A stretch of DNA of 64,000 nucleotides from G963665185 sp963665185 (GTDB taxonomy: Bacteria > Desulfobacterota > Desulfovibrionia > Desulfovibrionales > Desulfovibrionaceae). A program made the translations under genes and the position numbers. This document shows positions 25,328 to 34,176 of the stretch, piece after piece (the first letter of the stretch is position 1; each line of letters begins with the position of its first letter). The stretch lies in NCBI GenBank assembly GCA_963665185.2, contig CAXXPO010000009.1:62001-126000 (forward strand). Reading direction: 5' to 3'. The notes below the pieces were generated by a model that searched no databases, was not told the DNA's origin, and saw only the letters and a list, made by a program, of their open reading frames with translations.

Positions 25328-26230
25328 ATGAGTACTGCCACACGTTCTTCCCGTCTGTTCAATGTCATGGAAATCGTACTACCCAAAATGGTGGTGGCTC
25401 CGAGTTTTGTCGCCATGGTGGTTTTTATCTATGGCTTCATCATTTGGACTGCTTACATTTCCTTTACAAAATCAACTTTTTTGCCCAGCTACGATTTTGC
25501 CGGACTGATGCAGTACGGCAAGCTCATAAGCATTGACCGATGGTGGGTGGCTTGCGGCAACTTGCTTGTTTTCGGTGGATTGTTCATTTTGTTCTGCACG
25601 GCATTCGGTCTGATGCTGGCCATTTTTCTCGACCAGAAAATCAGAATGGAAGGGGTTTTGCGGACCATCTATCTGTATCCTCTGGCACTTTCATTCGTGG
25701 TTACGGGCACGGCCTGGAAATGGATTCTCAATCCAGGCCTGGGGCTGGAACGGCTGATGCATGAGGCGGGCTTCACTACCTTCACCTTTGACTGGCTGGT
25801 CAATTCGGACATGTCCATCTACACGGTGGTCATTGCAGGTGTCTGGCAGTCCACCGGGTTTGTCATGGCCATGTTTCTGGCCGGGCTGCGTGGTATCGAC
25901 GATTCCATCATCAAGGCTGCACAGGTGGATGGTGCGAGTCTGACACGAATCTACCGTAAAATTATCATTCCCACGTTGCGTCCGGTTTTTTTTAGCTCTT
26001 TCATTATCCTGACCCACATCGCCATCAAGAGCTTTGACCTCATAGTGGTGTTGACCAGGGGCGGACCAGGCTATTCTTCCGATGTACCCGCTACGTTCAT
26101 GTATGATTATTCGTTCACGCGTGGCCGGTTGGGACTGGGGGCCGCCAGCGCCATGATGATGTTTTTTATGGTGATGGCCATTATTGTGCCGTACCTGTAT
26201 TCGGAACTTCGGAGTAGAAAGAATGGCTAA
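25328..26230 (+). CDS. sugar ABC transporter permease (MalF/UgpA type)
   Basis: Inner-membrane channel subunit of the sugar importer. 300 residues with six predicted membrane helices. The EAA loop contacting the ATPase is visible near 195-215 as IIKAAQVDGASLTRIYRKI. GGPGYSSDVPATFMYDYSF near the C-terminus is typical of CUT1 MalF-like subunits. A 162-base gap with the attenuator separates it from the binding-protein gene, and the last 8 bases overlap the second permease. Confidence 0.94.
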   Translation: MSTATRSSRLFNVMEIVLPKMVVAPSFVAMVVFIYGFIIWTAYISFTKSTFLPSYDFAGLMQYGKLISIDRWWVACGNLLVFGGLFILFCTAFGLMLAIFLDQKIRMEGVLRTIYLYPLALSFVVTGTAWKWILNPGLGLERLMHEAGFTTFTFDWLVNSDMSIYTVVIAGVWQSTGFVMAMFLAGLRGIDDSIIKAAQVDGASLTRIYRKIIIPTLRPVFFSSFIILTHIAIKSFDLIVVLTRGGPGYSSDVPATFMYDYSFTRGRLGLGAASAMMMFFMVMAIIVPYLYSELRSRKNG

Positions 26231-27110
26231 TTTTTCCAGCCCGGTAAGGGACCGCACGCTTGCGGATACGCTTTCCAGGGCGATTGTCTATACAGTGCTG
26301 GTCCTTTTCGCCCTGTACTTCCTGATTCCTTTGTTCGTGATGTTGACAACGTCGCTCAAGACCATGGCCGACATCCGTACGGGAACCCTGATGTCGCTTC
26401 CCCGCGAATGGACGCTGGAAGCCTGGATAAAGGCCTGGGGCGAAGCCCGCATCGGCACCACCCAAGGTGGCATAAAGGGATATTTCTGGAATTCCGTGCA
26501 AATGGTCGTGCCCGCGGTGCTGATTTCGACACTGCTAGGGGCGGTCAATGGATACGTTCTTTCCAAGTGGAAATTCCGGGGAAGCGATACCTTTTTCGCT
26601 CTTTTGCTGGTTGGCTGCTTCATTCCCTTTCAGGTGGTGTTGCTGCCCATGGCCAGAACATTGGGTTTTTTGGGCATGTCCATGAGCATCTCTGGATTGA
26701 TACTCGTTCATGTGGTCTACGGCATCGCCTTTACCACGCTTTTTTTCCGTAATTTCTATGTGGGAGTGCCTGACGAATTGGTCAAGGCAGCCCGTATCGA
26801 CGGTGCCGGTTTTTTTCTTATTTTCTGGCGCATCATGTTGCCCATTTCTCTGCCGATCATCATGGTTTCTATTATCTGGCAGACAACGCAGATATGGAAC
26901 GATTTCCTGTTCGGCGTGTGCTTTTCCACGGGCGATACCCAGCCCATCACGGTGGCTCTGAATAATTTGGTCAACACGTCTTCAGCGGTAAAAGAATACA
27001 ATGTGGACATGGCTGCGGCCATTATAGCAGCAGCTCCTACGCTTTTTGTGTACTTTGTTGCAGGGAAGTACTTTGTCCGCGGATTAACGGCCGGCTCTGT
27101 CAAGGGATGA
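26223..27110 (+). CDS. sugar ABC transporter permease (MalG/UgpE type)
   Basis: Second membrane subunit of the importer. 295 residues, six membrane helices. Conserved opening LFALYFLIPLFVMLTTSLK and the EAA loop DELVKAARIDGAGFFLIFWR place it with MalG-type subunits. The ATG at 26223 lies inside the end of the first permease with CGGAG upstream, indicating coupled translation; the longer frame beginning at 26184 is antisupported by that overlap. The C-terminal GKYFVRGLTAGSVKG is the usual MalG ending. Confidence 0.95.
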   Translation: MANFSSPVRDRTLADTLSRAIVYTVLVLFALYFLIPLFVMLTTSLKTMADIRTGTLMSLPREWTLEAWIKAWGEARIGTTQGGIKGYFWNSVQMVVPAVLISTLLGAVNGYVLSKWKFRGSDTFFALLLVGCFIPFQVVLLPMARTLGFLGMSMSISGLILVHVVYGIAFTTLFFRNFYVGVPDELVKAARIDGAGFFLIFWRIMLPISLPIIMVSIIWQTTQIWNDFLFGVCFSTGDTQPITVALNNLVNTSSAVKEYNVDMAAAIIAAAPTLFVYFVAGKYFVRGLTAGSVKG

Positions 27111-27205
27111 CGAATACTGTCCTGTTCGTGTTGACATAGTGGAAAGATAATTTTTTATGCAGGAACAAATCCTGGCAATAAAGACGAGAACAACAAGGAT
27201 AGGTA

Positions 27206-28327
27206 ATGGCTTCACTAACCATCAAGGATGCCTGCAAAGCGTTCGGCTCGGTCGAGGTACTCAAGGGAATCAACATTGAAGCGGCCCATGGGGAATTTCT
27301 CGTTCTGGTTGGCCCGTCGGGTTGTGGCAAGTCCACCTTGCTCAATCTTATTGCCGGCCTGGAAAGCATCACCTCGGGAGAGATCCGTATCGGCGACAGA
27401 CTGGTCAACAAGGTTGCCCCGAAAGACAGGGATATAGCCATGGTATTCCAGTCGTATGCCCTGTACCCGAACATGACTGTCCGAAAAAATATTTCCTTTG
27501 GCCTGGAGACCCGCAAAATACCCAAGCAGGAAATTGAGCAGATCATCCACAAGGTTGCGGGAATCCTTCAGATCGAAGACCTGTTGGAGCGCAAGCCGTC
27601 GCAGCTTTCCGGCGGGCAGCGCCAGAGAGTGGCCATGGGACGGGCCATCGCCAGGAATCCTGCGGTCTTTTTGTTTGACGAACCGCTTTCCAATCTGGAT
27701 GCCAAACTTCGGGTGGAAATGCGTACGGAAATCAAGAAACTACATCTGCGGTTGCAGACAACCATTGTCTACGTTACGCACGACCAGATCGAAGCCATGA
27801 CCCTGGCAGACCGTATCGCCATCCTCAAGGACGGTATCGTGCAGCAGCTGGGCAGCCCGCGGGAAGTGTACGAAACCCCTGCCAATCTTTTCGTGGCCGG
27901 GTTTATCGGGTCGCCCGCCATGAACTTTATTCCGGTAAGTGTGGTCTGGAACGGTTCCCGTCCGGCTATTGTCCTGCGCAATGACACAGGTATGGAATTT
28001 GCCGTGGAAGTTCCTGCAAACTCGGAAGCTGCGGGAGCCTTATCCCACGGACAGGAGCTTATTTTGGGTATCCGACCGGAGCATGCTTCCGCCGGATTCG
28101 TCGGACGCGATGCTTCGACCCTGGCACACATGGAATGCAACGTAAACGTTGTGGAACCGACCGGACCGGATACCCTGGTATATACGACGCTCAATGGCAG
28201 TGAAATGGTTTGCCGGGTTAATCCCGATTTGGCAAAGCGTCCGGGTGAGATCATGTCGTTGGCCCTGGATATGTCCAAGGCTCTTTTCTTTGATCCAAAA
28301 ACAGAACTGCGTATTGCGGCCCGGTAA
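27206..28327 (+). CDS. sugar ABC transporter ATP-binding protein (UgpC/MalK type)
   Basis: ATPase that powers the importer. 373 residues. Walker A GPSGCGKST near 37-45, Q-loop near QSYALYPNMTV, signature LSGGQRQRVAMGRA near 133-146, Walker B VFLFDEPLSNLDA and the H-loop in YVTHDQIEAMTLADR. The C-terminal ~130 residues form the MOI/TOBE-type regulatory domain (GIRPEHASAG). AAGGAT-AGG Shine-Dalgarno upstream. MalK-like ATPases may serve more than one permease, so it could also energise other importers. Confidence 0.96.
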   Translation: MASLTIKDACKAFGSVEVLKGINIEAAHGEFLVLVGPSGCGKSTLLNLIAGLESITSGEIRIGDRLVNKVAPKDRDIAMVFQSYALYPNMTVRKNISFGLETRKIPKQEIEQIIHKVAGILQIEDLLERKPSQLSGGQRQRVAMGRAIARNPAVFLFDEPLSNLDAKLRVEMRTEIKKLHLRLQTTIVYVTHDQIEAMTLADRIAILKDGIVQQLGSPREVYETPANLFVAGFIGSPAMNFIPVSVVWNGSRPAIVLRNDTGMEFAVEVPANSEAAGALSHGQELILGIRPEHASAGFVGRDASTLAHMECNVNVVEPTGPDTLVYTTLNGSEMVCRVNPDLAKRPGEIMSLALDMSKALFFDPKTELRIAAR

Positions 28328-28361
28328 GCGGCCCGGAGCGCAACAATGTGGAGAATTTTGC

Positions 28362-29033
28362 ATGAAACGCAGCCAGATCAATGCCTTGATCACCGATGCC
28401 AAGGCTTTTTTCGACGCATATCAGTTCCGACTCCCCCCTTGGGCCTTTTGGAGCCCGAATGCCTGGAAAGGCAAGGGCGACCTGGAAATTGTTCGTAATA
28501 TGCTGGGATGGGACCTGACCGACTATGGACAGGATGATTTCAATTCCATGGGTTTGATTTTGTTCACTATTCGAAACGGCAATCTGGCAAGTGGACATCC
28601 CAAGCCGTATGCTGAAAAAATCATGATCGTTCGTGAAGGGCAGGTATGCCCCATGCATTTTCATTGGGCCAAGATGGAAGACATCATCAACCGTGGCGGT
28701 GGAAATCTTGTTATTGAACTGTATGGTTCTGATGCTGATGAAAAGCTTTCGGACAAGCCGCTTACCGTGATGGTGGACGGCGTTCCGCGCACAGTGATGC
28801 CGGGGGGGAAAGTGGTTCTGACGCCGGGCGAAAGCATCACCCTGGAACGAGGCATGTACCACAAATTCTATGGTGAGGCGGGTGGTGGGAAGGTTTTGGT
28901 GGGTGAGGTCAGTTCGGTCAACGATGACAATACGGATAATCGTTTTCAGGAAACTTTGCCGCGTTTTCCGGAAGTGGAGGAAGACGAAGCACCTATCCAC
29001 CTGCTGGTTACGGATTACTCCAGGTACGTTTAA
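28362..29033 (+). CDS. D-lyxose ketol-isomerase (cupin)
   Basis: Cupin-fold, Mn2+-dependent sugar isomerase interconverting D-lyxose with D-xylulose and, in characterised members, D-mannose with D-fructose. 223 residues. Metal-site motif CPMHFHWAKMEDI carries the two His and the Glu, and the fourth His is in YHKFYGE. The start at 28362 has GGAG upstream; an overlapping longer frame begins inside the ATPase gene and is not supported. Placed 34 bases after the transporter ATPase, it gives the imported sugar an entry into fructose/xylulose metabolism. The last gene of the plus-strand operon. Confidence 0.92.
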   Translation: MKRSQINALITDAKAFFDAYQFRLPPWAFWSPNAWKGKGDLEIVRNMLGWDLTDYGQDDFNSMGLILFTIRNGNLASGHPKPYAEKIMIVREGQVCPMHFHWAKMEDIINRGGGNLVIELYGSDADEKLSDKPLTVMVDGVPRTVMPGGKVVLTPGESITLERGMYHKFYGEAGGGKVLVGEVSSVNDDNTDNRFQETLPRFPEVEEDEAPIHLLVTDYSRYV

Positions 29034-29082
29034 ATTTTTCTTAACAAGAAAAGACCCTTGCGAATTACGGTTTGCAGGGGGG

Positions 29083-29967
29083 CTAGAGCATCTTCAATTC
29101 TTCGGGCAAAGGATTCATGGCTCCATTTTGGGTGCAGACGTAAGCCGCCACCTTGTTGGCATGACCATTGATTCGGCCAAGCTCCCATCCCAGATGCAGT
29201 CCCATGGCTAAGACCGCGGAAAATGAATCGCCCGCGCCGACGGTGTCCACGACCTGCACAGGGTGAGGGGCCGCATGATCGTCCTGGGCATCGGAAGTAA
29301 CCAGCAGGCTGCCATTGCCGCCCCTTGTGCAGGCGGCACAGTGCAGGGAATACTTGCTGCACAGCGTGCGCATGGCTTCCGTGTCGGAGGAAGGCAGGCC
29401 GAACATGCGCCGGAGTATCTCCAGTTCTTCGTCGTTGATTTTCAGCACATTGGCACTTTTCAGGGACTGGCTGATTATTTCGCGGGTGTAGAAGGATAGA
29501 CGCAGGTTGATATCGAAAAGTTTAAGAGTCTTGGGGGGCAGCTGTGCGAGCGCCTGATGGATGGTTCGACATGAAACATCATTACGTTGTGCCAGAGAGC
29601 CGTAGCAGACAGCCTGTACCCGGGGCAGAGCGTCGAGCAGTGCAGGGGACATTTCCAGAAAATCCCAGGCTACGCGGTCAGGAAAGTTGTATTTTGCCAC
29701 TCCATGTACATCTATGGAAACATCCACACGGCCGGTGGGGTGGACTGGGTCAATGGTGACGGCGGAAGTGTCAAGCCCATATTGTTGCAACAGCGTCAGG
29801 GCATCGCGTCCAAGGGAGTCGTCACCCACACGAGAGACTGTCATCCCTTTCCCTCCCAATTCATTGATGTTGAAAGCGAAATTTGCAGGAGCCCCTCCCA
29901 GTTTGCGGGCACTCGGAAGCATGTCCCACAAGAGTTCCCCCAGCCCCAATGCCAGAAAATCAGTCAT
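29083..29967 (-). CDS. PfkB-family carbohydrate kinase (fructokinase-like)
   Basis: Ribokinase/PfkB fold sugar kinase. 294 residues from the ATG with AAGGAG upstream. N-terminal GGAPANFAFNINELGGKG is the PfkB signature 1; C-terminal DTVGAGDSFSAVLAMGLH contains the GAGD anion hole with the catalytic Asp. Closest in look to fructokinases of the ribokinase family, which produce fructose 6-phosphate. Convergent to the isomerase gene and divergent from the HAD gene, so it has its own promoter, yet its position suggests it phosphorylates the isomerase product. Confidence 0.92.
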   Translation of the reverse strand: MTDFLALGLGELLWDMLPSARKLGGAPANFAFNINELGGKGMTVSRVGDDSLGRDALTLLQQYGLDTSAVTIDPVHPTGRVDVSIDVHGVAKYNFPDRVAWDFLEMSPALLDALPRVQAVCYGSLAQRNDVSCRTIHQALAQLPPKTLKLFDINLRLSFYTREIISQSLKSANVLKINDEELEILRRMFGLPSSDTEAMRTLCSKYSLHCAACTRGGNGSLLVTSDAQDDHAAPHPVQVVDTVGAGDSFSAVLAMGLHLGWELGRINGHANKVAAYVCTQNGAMNPLPEELKML

Positions 29968-30009
29968 TGTCCGCTCCTTTCCGTTGTATGGACGTGGATT
30001 GCCCACATG

Positions 30010-30021
30010 TCACACGTGTGA
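30010..30021. promoter_or_regulatory. perfect 12-bp palindrome (candidate operator)
   Basis: TCACACGTGTGA at the centre of the 128-base divergent region between the kinase and HAD genes. Position and symmetry suit a dimeric repressor controlling both. Confidence 0.45.
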
Positions 30022-30095
30022 TAGCGGAGCACTAGTAGAATCCGGTAAGGAATTCAACATGCCCATTATATACGCGGAAAAATGCGGAGTTCACC

Positions 30096-30755
30096 ATGAT
30101 AGAAGCTGTTATTTTTGATATGGACGGGGTGATCATAGATTCCGAACCCTTGCACAGGGAGGCTTTTTATCACATGGCCGCAAGGTTGGGCTTTGATATG
30201 AGCCGGGAAGAATACGATCAATTTATCGGACGATCTGCCATCAGCCAATGGCAGTATGCCGTGGATACCTACGGGGTGTCATATCCCGCCCATTCGCTGG
30301 CCATGGAGCAGGTCGCCATGTTCATGGATCAATTGGATGTTCCCGGCAAGGCCAAACCATCCCCTGGTCTTGACTGTATCCTGAATTTTATCGGTTCTCG
30401 CAAGATGCTCTCTGGGTTGGCGTCCTCCAATGATCGTCCTGTGGTGGAAAAGGTCGTCCGTTTATTCGGGTTGGACAGGTATCTCAAGGCTATTGTTTCG
30501 GCAGACGATGCCGCGAACGCCAAACCCGCGCCCGATGTTTTTCTGCTGGCAGCCCAAAAGCTAGGTGTGATGCCAGCCAATTGCCTGGTTATCGAAGACG
30601 CCTCCAACGGAGTGGCAGCGGCCAAGGCTGCGGGCATGGTTTGCGTTGGTTACAAAAACCAAAATTCCGGTGAACAGGATCTAAGGGCCGCCGATTATCT
30701 TGTACATGGGTTGGGGGAAGTTGTTGCCATTCTTCAGCAAAGGACGGCATCGTGA
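30096..30755 (+). CDS. HAD-family phosphatase/phosphomutase (beta-phosphoglucomutase-like)
   Basis: 219 residues. Motif I FDMDGVIIDSEP with nucleophile and acid Asp, motif II LASSNDR, motif III Lys in ANAKPAPD and motif IV VIEDASNGVAAAKAAGM are complete, with a four-helix cap between I and II. This subfamily contains beta-phosphoglucomutases, 2-deoxyglucose-6-phosphatase and sorbitol/fructose phosphatases, so the substrate is uncertain. Context with the sugar importer suggests a sugar phosphate. Overlaps the next gene by four bases (GTGA). Confidence 0.9.
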   Translation: MIEAVIFDMDGVIIDSEPLHREAFYHMAARLGFDMSREEYDQFIGRSAISQWQYAVDTYGVSYPAHSLAMEQVAMFMDQLDVPGKAKPSPGLDCILNFIGSRKMLSGLASSNDRPVVEKVVRLFGLDRYLKAIVSADDAANAKPAPDVFLLAAQKLGVMPANCLVIEDASNGVAAAKAAGMVCVGYKNQNSGEQDLRAADYLVHGLGEVVAILQQRTAS

Positions 30756-31141
30756 AGTTAGCGCATGTCGCTCTGTGGACAGAAGATTTAGAACGCAGTC
30801 GGGAATTCTACGTCAGATATTTCGAGGCGCAAAGCGGGGAAATATATAGAAATGAAGGAACGGGATTCTCCTCGTATTTTCTCAGCTTTGTCAATGATAT
30901 CCGGCTTGAGATAATGCATATGCCGACAATTCCTTTCCGGCAAAGGAAACCGGGAGAGCAGCGTCACGGGCTGATTCATCTTGCTTTTTCCGTTGGCAGC
31001 AGCCAGGGGGTGGATACCCTGACCGAAACATTGCGCCGGGATGGGTACACCATCGCTGGCGCACCTCGCACCACGGGCGATGGCTACTATGAAAGCGTGG
31101 TTCTTGATCCAGACGGAAATTTGGTTGAAATAACCGACTGA
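30752..31141 (+). CDS. VOC-family (glyoxalase-type) protein
   Basis: 129 residues, single VOC module. Four candidate metal ligands are His5 (KLAHVAL), Glu in RLEIMHMP, His in RHGLIHLAFS and Glu in NLVEITD, the glyoxalase I pattern, together with SREFYVRYF and PDGNLVE. Likely a glyoxalase I-like lyase detoxifying methylglyoxal made from triose phosphates, or another VOC metalloenzyme. It starts with GTG overlapping the HAD stop, showing translational coupling with the sugar-phosphate gene. Confidence 0.88.
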   Translation: MKLAHVALWTEDLERSREFYVRYFEAQSGEIYRNEGTGFSSYFLSFVNDIRLEIMHMPTIPFRQRKPGEQRHGLIHLAFSVGSSQGVDTLTETLRRDGYTIAGAPRTTGDGYYESVVLDPDGNLVEITD

Positions 31142-31609
31142 TCATATTGAATGAGGTGTTTGCGGGAAAAAGCAAGGCAGTCTTTTGTTATTTTGAAGTT
31201 CCAATTCGTCCTGTGCCTAATGAAGAGGGGAAAAGCCTTGCCTTTTCCGAGTGTAATGTTGACGCGTTCCCATACATGCAAAGCCATTGTTTTTTTTGGA
31301 TATTCTTTCAAAGAAAGGTTTGCCAGAAATTCCTAGTTTTGCCAGGCACGAGTATAGGGGAAGGCTACAAGGAGCCCGGAGAGCAACGGTATTCGGACAG
31401 CTGGCAAACTGGTTTGAAGATTACAACGAAAGGCATCCCCACAAGGGGCTGCGGATGAAATCTCCCCGCGAGTTTCATCCACCCAATGGCAACAGCCGAG
31501 AGTTCGATTTAGCCGGGGCAACACCAGTCAAGTATATCGCATCATCTTTTTATTGTTTATGATTTTATCCAGCCGACGCAAAAAACGTTTGTCTGAATTC
31601 TTCATTTGT
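31142..31609. other. intergenic region with transposase scrap
   Basis: 468 bases between the VOC gene and the thioesterase. The first ~240 bases show no coding or structural signal I trust; the remainder holds the transposase remnant listed separately. Confidence 0.6.
31380..31562 (+). pseudogene. IS3-type transposase C-terminal remnant
   Basis: The frame reads ATVFGQLANWFEDYNERH followed by PHKGLRMKSPREF, the extreme C-terminal end of the DDE integrase core of IS3-family OrfB. Everything upstream (the catalytic DDE residues) is missing and the reading frame then runs out to an unrelated stop. No inverted repeats or target duplication seen. A dead fragment of an old insertion beside the sugar module. 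Confidence 0.8.
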
Positions 31610-32071
31610 TTACTTTTGAAAGACATCCTTGAGCCATTGCGGGGTGCGCACGGGTTTTCCTGAACTGATACTGACTACAGCGTGTTCTGTGTACCCTGTG
31701 GCAATGAGCGTTGAATTTTCAGCCTTTTTCCAGATCTGATATGTAAAAATTACGGATGCCCGTCCCCAATGTTCAATGGCGCTACGTACGAACAGCTCAT
31801 CTTCATAGCGGGCGGGCTGAAGGTAACGGCAATAGGCCTGGCGTACAGGCAGGATGATGTCCTTTGCCTCCACTTCGGCATAGCTCATGCCCAACTCGCG
31901 TACCAGCTGGCTTCGTGAGCGTTCAAACCAATGGTTGTACTCGCCGTAGTAGGCGACGCCGGCGCAGTCTGTTTCACCGTAGGAAACATGAAGGTTGAAC
32001 CAGGTATTCGGTGTTGGAAAACCGTCCATACGCGTATCGTGGGATAATTTTTCAGGATATGGTGTGTTCAT
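31610..32071 (-). CDS. acyl-CoA thioesterase, hot-dog fold (YbgC-like)
   Basis: 153 residues. VSYGETDCAGVAYYGEYNHW near 29-48 is the 4-hydroxybenzoyl-CoA/YbgC thioesterase motif containing the catalytic Asp. It hydrolyses acyl-CoA or acyl-ACP thioesters in related proteins. No convincing Shine-Dalgarno at the first ATG; an ATG 14 codons further in is the alternative. Last gene of the minus-strand run that begins with the type II secretion cluster, 51 bases after prepilin peptidase; functional link not evident. Confidence 0.88.
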   Translation of the reverse strand: MNTPYPEKLSHDTRMDGFPTPNTWFNLHVSYGETDCAGVAYYGEYNHWFERSRSQLVRELGMSYAEVEAKDIILPVRQAYCRYLQPARYEDELFVRSAIEHWGRASVIFTYQIWKKAENSTLIATGYTEHAVVSISSGKPVRTPQWLKDVFQK

Positions 32072-32122
32072 GGAGGCAAACTAACTTTCGTCTGGTTGCC
32101 TTGGCAAGTCTCAACCGAAAGA

Positions 32123-32899
32123 TCAGTAATGTTCATGTCCCATGCCCCCCAGAATATCCCAACCATAAAGTAGGGCCAGTATGCAGCCAGCCGCCAGAAA
32201 CGGCCCGAAAGGCAGACGTGAGGCCACGCCGACCTCCCGGCCGGACAGGGCGATGAGCAAGGCGCAAGCAAGGGCACATGAGCTGCCTAGGAATACGGCG
32301 ATGGGCAGTAACATGGGGCCGCACAATGCGCCGATCATGAGCATGAGTTTGACATCCCCCAGCCCCAGCCCTTCGCGACGGCGGATGATTCCGTAAACCA
32401 ACCGCAGCAACCAGAAGCTTGCCGCACCAGCCGCAGCAGCTCCCAGAACCTCCATGGGCGGTCGTTCCAGCGGGACAATGGAGGCAAATGCACTGAACAC
32501 AAAACCTGGTAGAATGATCACGTCGGGCAATATCATTATTTCCGCATCAATGCCTGAAGCCACAATGAATATTCCGGCCGCGATCAGGTAGACGAACCAT
32601 TCGGGCGAGGGACCGAATTTGAGGGCCAGCAACAAGGCAACAAGGGAGGAAATGCCTTCCACCAAGGGGTAGCGCAGGGATATAGGCGCGTTGCAGCCGG
32701 AACATCGTCCGCGCAATAGAATGTAACTGATGATGGGAACAAGCTCGCCCGGACGCAGGGGTTTGCCGCAAACCGGGCAACTCGAGCGGGGACGTACAAT
32801 GGATTTTCCCGCAATATAGCGATAAATGCAGACATTGTAAAAACTGCCCAGAACAAGGCCGATGAGTGTTGCGAAGACGGTGAATATGTAGGTTTCCAT
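32123..32899 (-). CDS. gspO: prepilin peptidase / N-methyltransferase (GspO/PilD)
   Basis: Membrane aspartic protease that cleaves the leader of type II secretion pseudopilins (and type IV pilins) and methylates the new N-terminus. 258 residues. The N-terminal cytoplasmic methyltransferase domain carries a zinc-type set Cys41/44/66/69. Catalytic aspartates are Asp118 (SGIDAE) and Asp182 (GLGLGDVK). Multiple membrane helices. It lies downstream of gspC-N on the same strand and supplies the processing enzyme for GspG, H, I, J and K. Confidence 0.95.
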   Translation of the reverse strand: METYIFTVFATLIGLVLGSFYNVCIYRYIAGKSIVRPRSSCPVCGKPLRPGELVPIISYILLRGRCSGCNAPISLRYPLVEGISSLVALLLALKFGPSPEWFVYLIAAGIFIVASGIDAEIMILPDVIILPGFVFSAFASIVPLERPPMEVLGAAAAGAASFWLLRLVYGIIRRREGLGLGDVKLMLMIGALCGPMLLPIAVFLGSSCALACALLIALSGREVGVASRLPFGPFLAAGCILALLYGWDILGGMGHEHY

Positions 32900-32925
32900 G
32901 TGTTTCGTGTGGGAAAAACGACTGC

Positions 32926-34089
32926 TTATCGCGTTTTTTCCGCATGCTTTGGGCGGATGACTTTTTCAAAAAAATCCAGGGCCGCCAGAATGGTGGTGTC
33001 CATGTCGAAGTATTTGTATCCGCCCAGCCGACCACCAAAGAAGACATTGCCCAGAGTGTCGGCCTCTTCCTTGTAGGTGGCGTACAAGGTTCCGTTTTCC
33101 TTGGTGGTCACGGGATAGTAGAGTTCTTCCTCGTCGCTGGTCACGTCGCACGAGTATTCCTTGAAGATGATGGTCGCATCCCCGCGATGTTCCCGTTCCG
33201 GATGGTAGTGTTTGAACTCATGGATGCGGGTGTACGGGATCTCGGCTTCGGCATAGTTGATAACCGAGTTGCCTTGATAGTATTCTGTTGTGTGACGTTC
33301 CACTTCGAATGTCAGGGTGCGCCAGCCGAGCCGTCCGTGTTTGTACTCGAAGAACCGGTCTATGGGACCGGTGAAGATGATGGTACAATCGGCAGGAATC
33401 TGGTTGCGCAAGGCGAAGAAATCCGTGTTCAGATGGAGGTTGATGCGCGGAGTGGCCAGAATTTGGCGGAACACTGCGCCATACCCGTTGACAGGTATGC
33501 CCTGGTGTGGGTCGTCGAAGTAGTCTGTTTTCAGGGTGCGGCGGAACGGCAAACGGGAAATGATGTAGGGAGGGAGGTTTTTGGGGTCCGTGTTCCATTG
33601 CTTGATGGTGTAGCCGCGTACAAATGCTTCGTACAAAGGTCTGCCGATCAGGGTGACGGCTTTTTCTTCAAGGTTTTTCGGTTCGGTGATGTTTTCGCGT
33701 TCGATGTCGCGGCGCAGGAACTCCCCGACCTCGCCGGGTGCCAGGTCGGTTCCGTAAAAGCTGTTGATGGTGTGCAGGTTGACCGGCATGACATATGTCT
33801 TGCCCTGGAACTTGGTGAAGACCTGATGGCGGTAAGAGTTGAACTCGGTAAACCGGGAAATGTAGTCCCAAACGTTTTCGTGCCGGGTATGGAAGATGTG
33901 GCTTCCATACTTATGGCATTCCACACCAGTTTGGGGGTCCACCTCGGAATATGAATGGCCGCCGATGTGGTCATGCTTGTCAATGATGGTGACTGTTTCT
34001 CCCAGTTCGGAAGCGATACGTTCAGCCACGGTGGAGCCGAAAAAGCCTGCTCCCACCACAAGGTATCTGCAACAGGAAATGTCCAGCAT
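32926..34089 (-). CDS. glf: UDP-galactopyranose mutase Glf
   Basis: FAD enzyme converting UDP-galactopyranose to UDP-galactofuranose for surface polysaccharide. 387 residues from the ATG with GGGAG seven bases upstream (a GTG two codons earlier is possible). FAD-binding LVVGAGFFGSTVAERIA near 11-27, IIDKHDHIGGHSYS, the C-terminal LGNVFFGGRLGGYKYFDMD and substrate-pocket segment RRTLKTDYFDD are characteristic. No glycosyltransferase genes are nearby, so it is an isolated polysaccharide gene inside the secretion-gene run. Confidence 0.96.
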   Translation of the reverse strand: MLDISCCRYLVVGAGFFGSTVAERIASELGETVTIIDKHDHIGGHSYSEVDPQTGVECHKYGSHIFHTRHENVWDYISRFTEFNSYRHQVFTKFQGKTYVMPVNLHTINSFYGTDLAPGEVGEFLRRDIERENITEPKNLEEKAVTLIGRPLYEAFVRGYTIKQWNTDPKNLPPYIISRLPFRRTLKTDYFDDPHQGIPVNGYGAVFRQILATPRINLHLNTDFFALRNQIPADCTIIFTGPIDRFFEYKHGRLGWRTLTFEVERHTTEYYQGNSVINYAEAEIPYTRIHEFKHYHPEREHRGDATIIFKEYSCDVTSDEEELYYPVTTKENGTLYATYKEEADTLGNVFFGGRLGGYKYFDMDTTILAALDFFEKVIRPKHAEKTR

Positions 34090-34176
34090 GGTCACACTCC
34101 CGGGGGCTTTGCTGGTGAAAAAACATTTGGTTCATGGGTCGGGAATTTATTTTTATGGATGAAAAAACGCCTTTAT

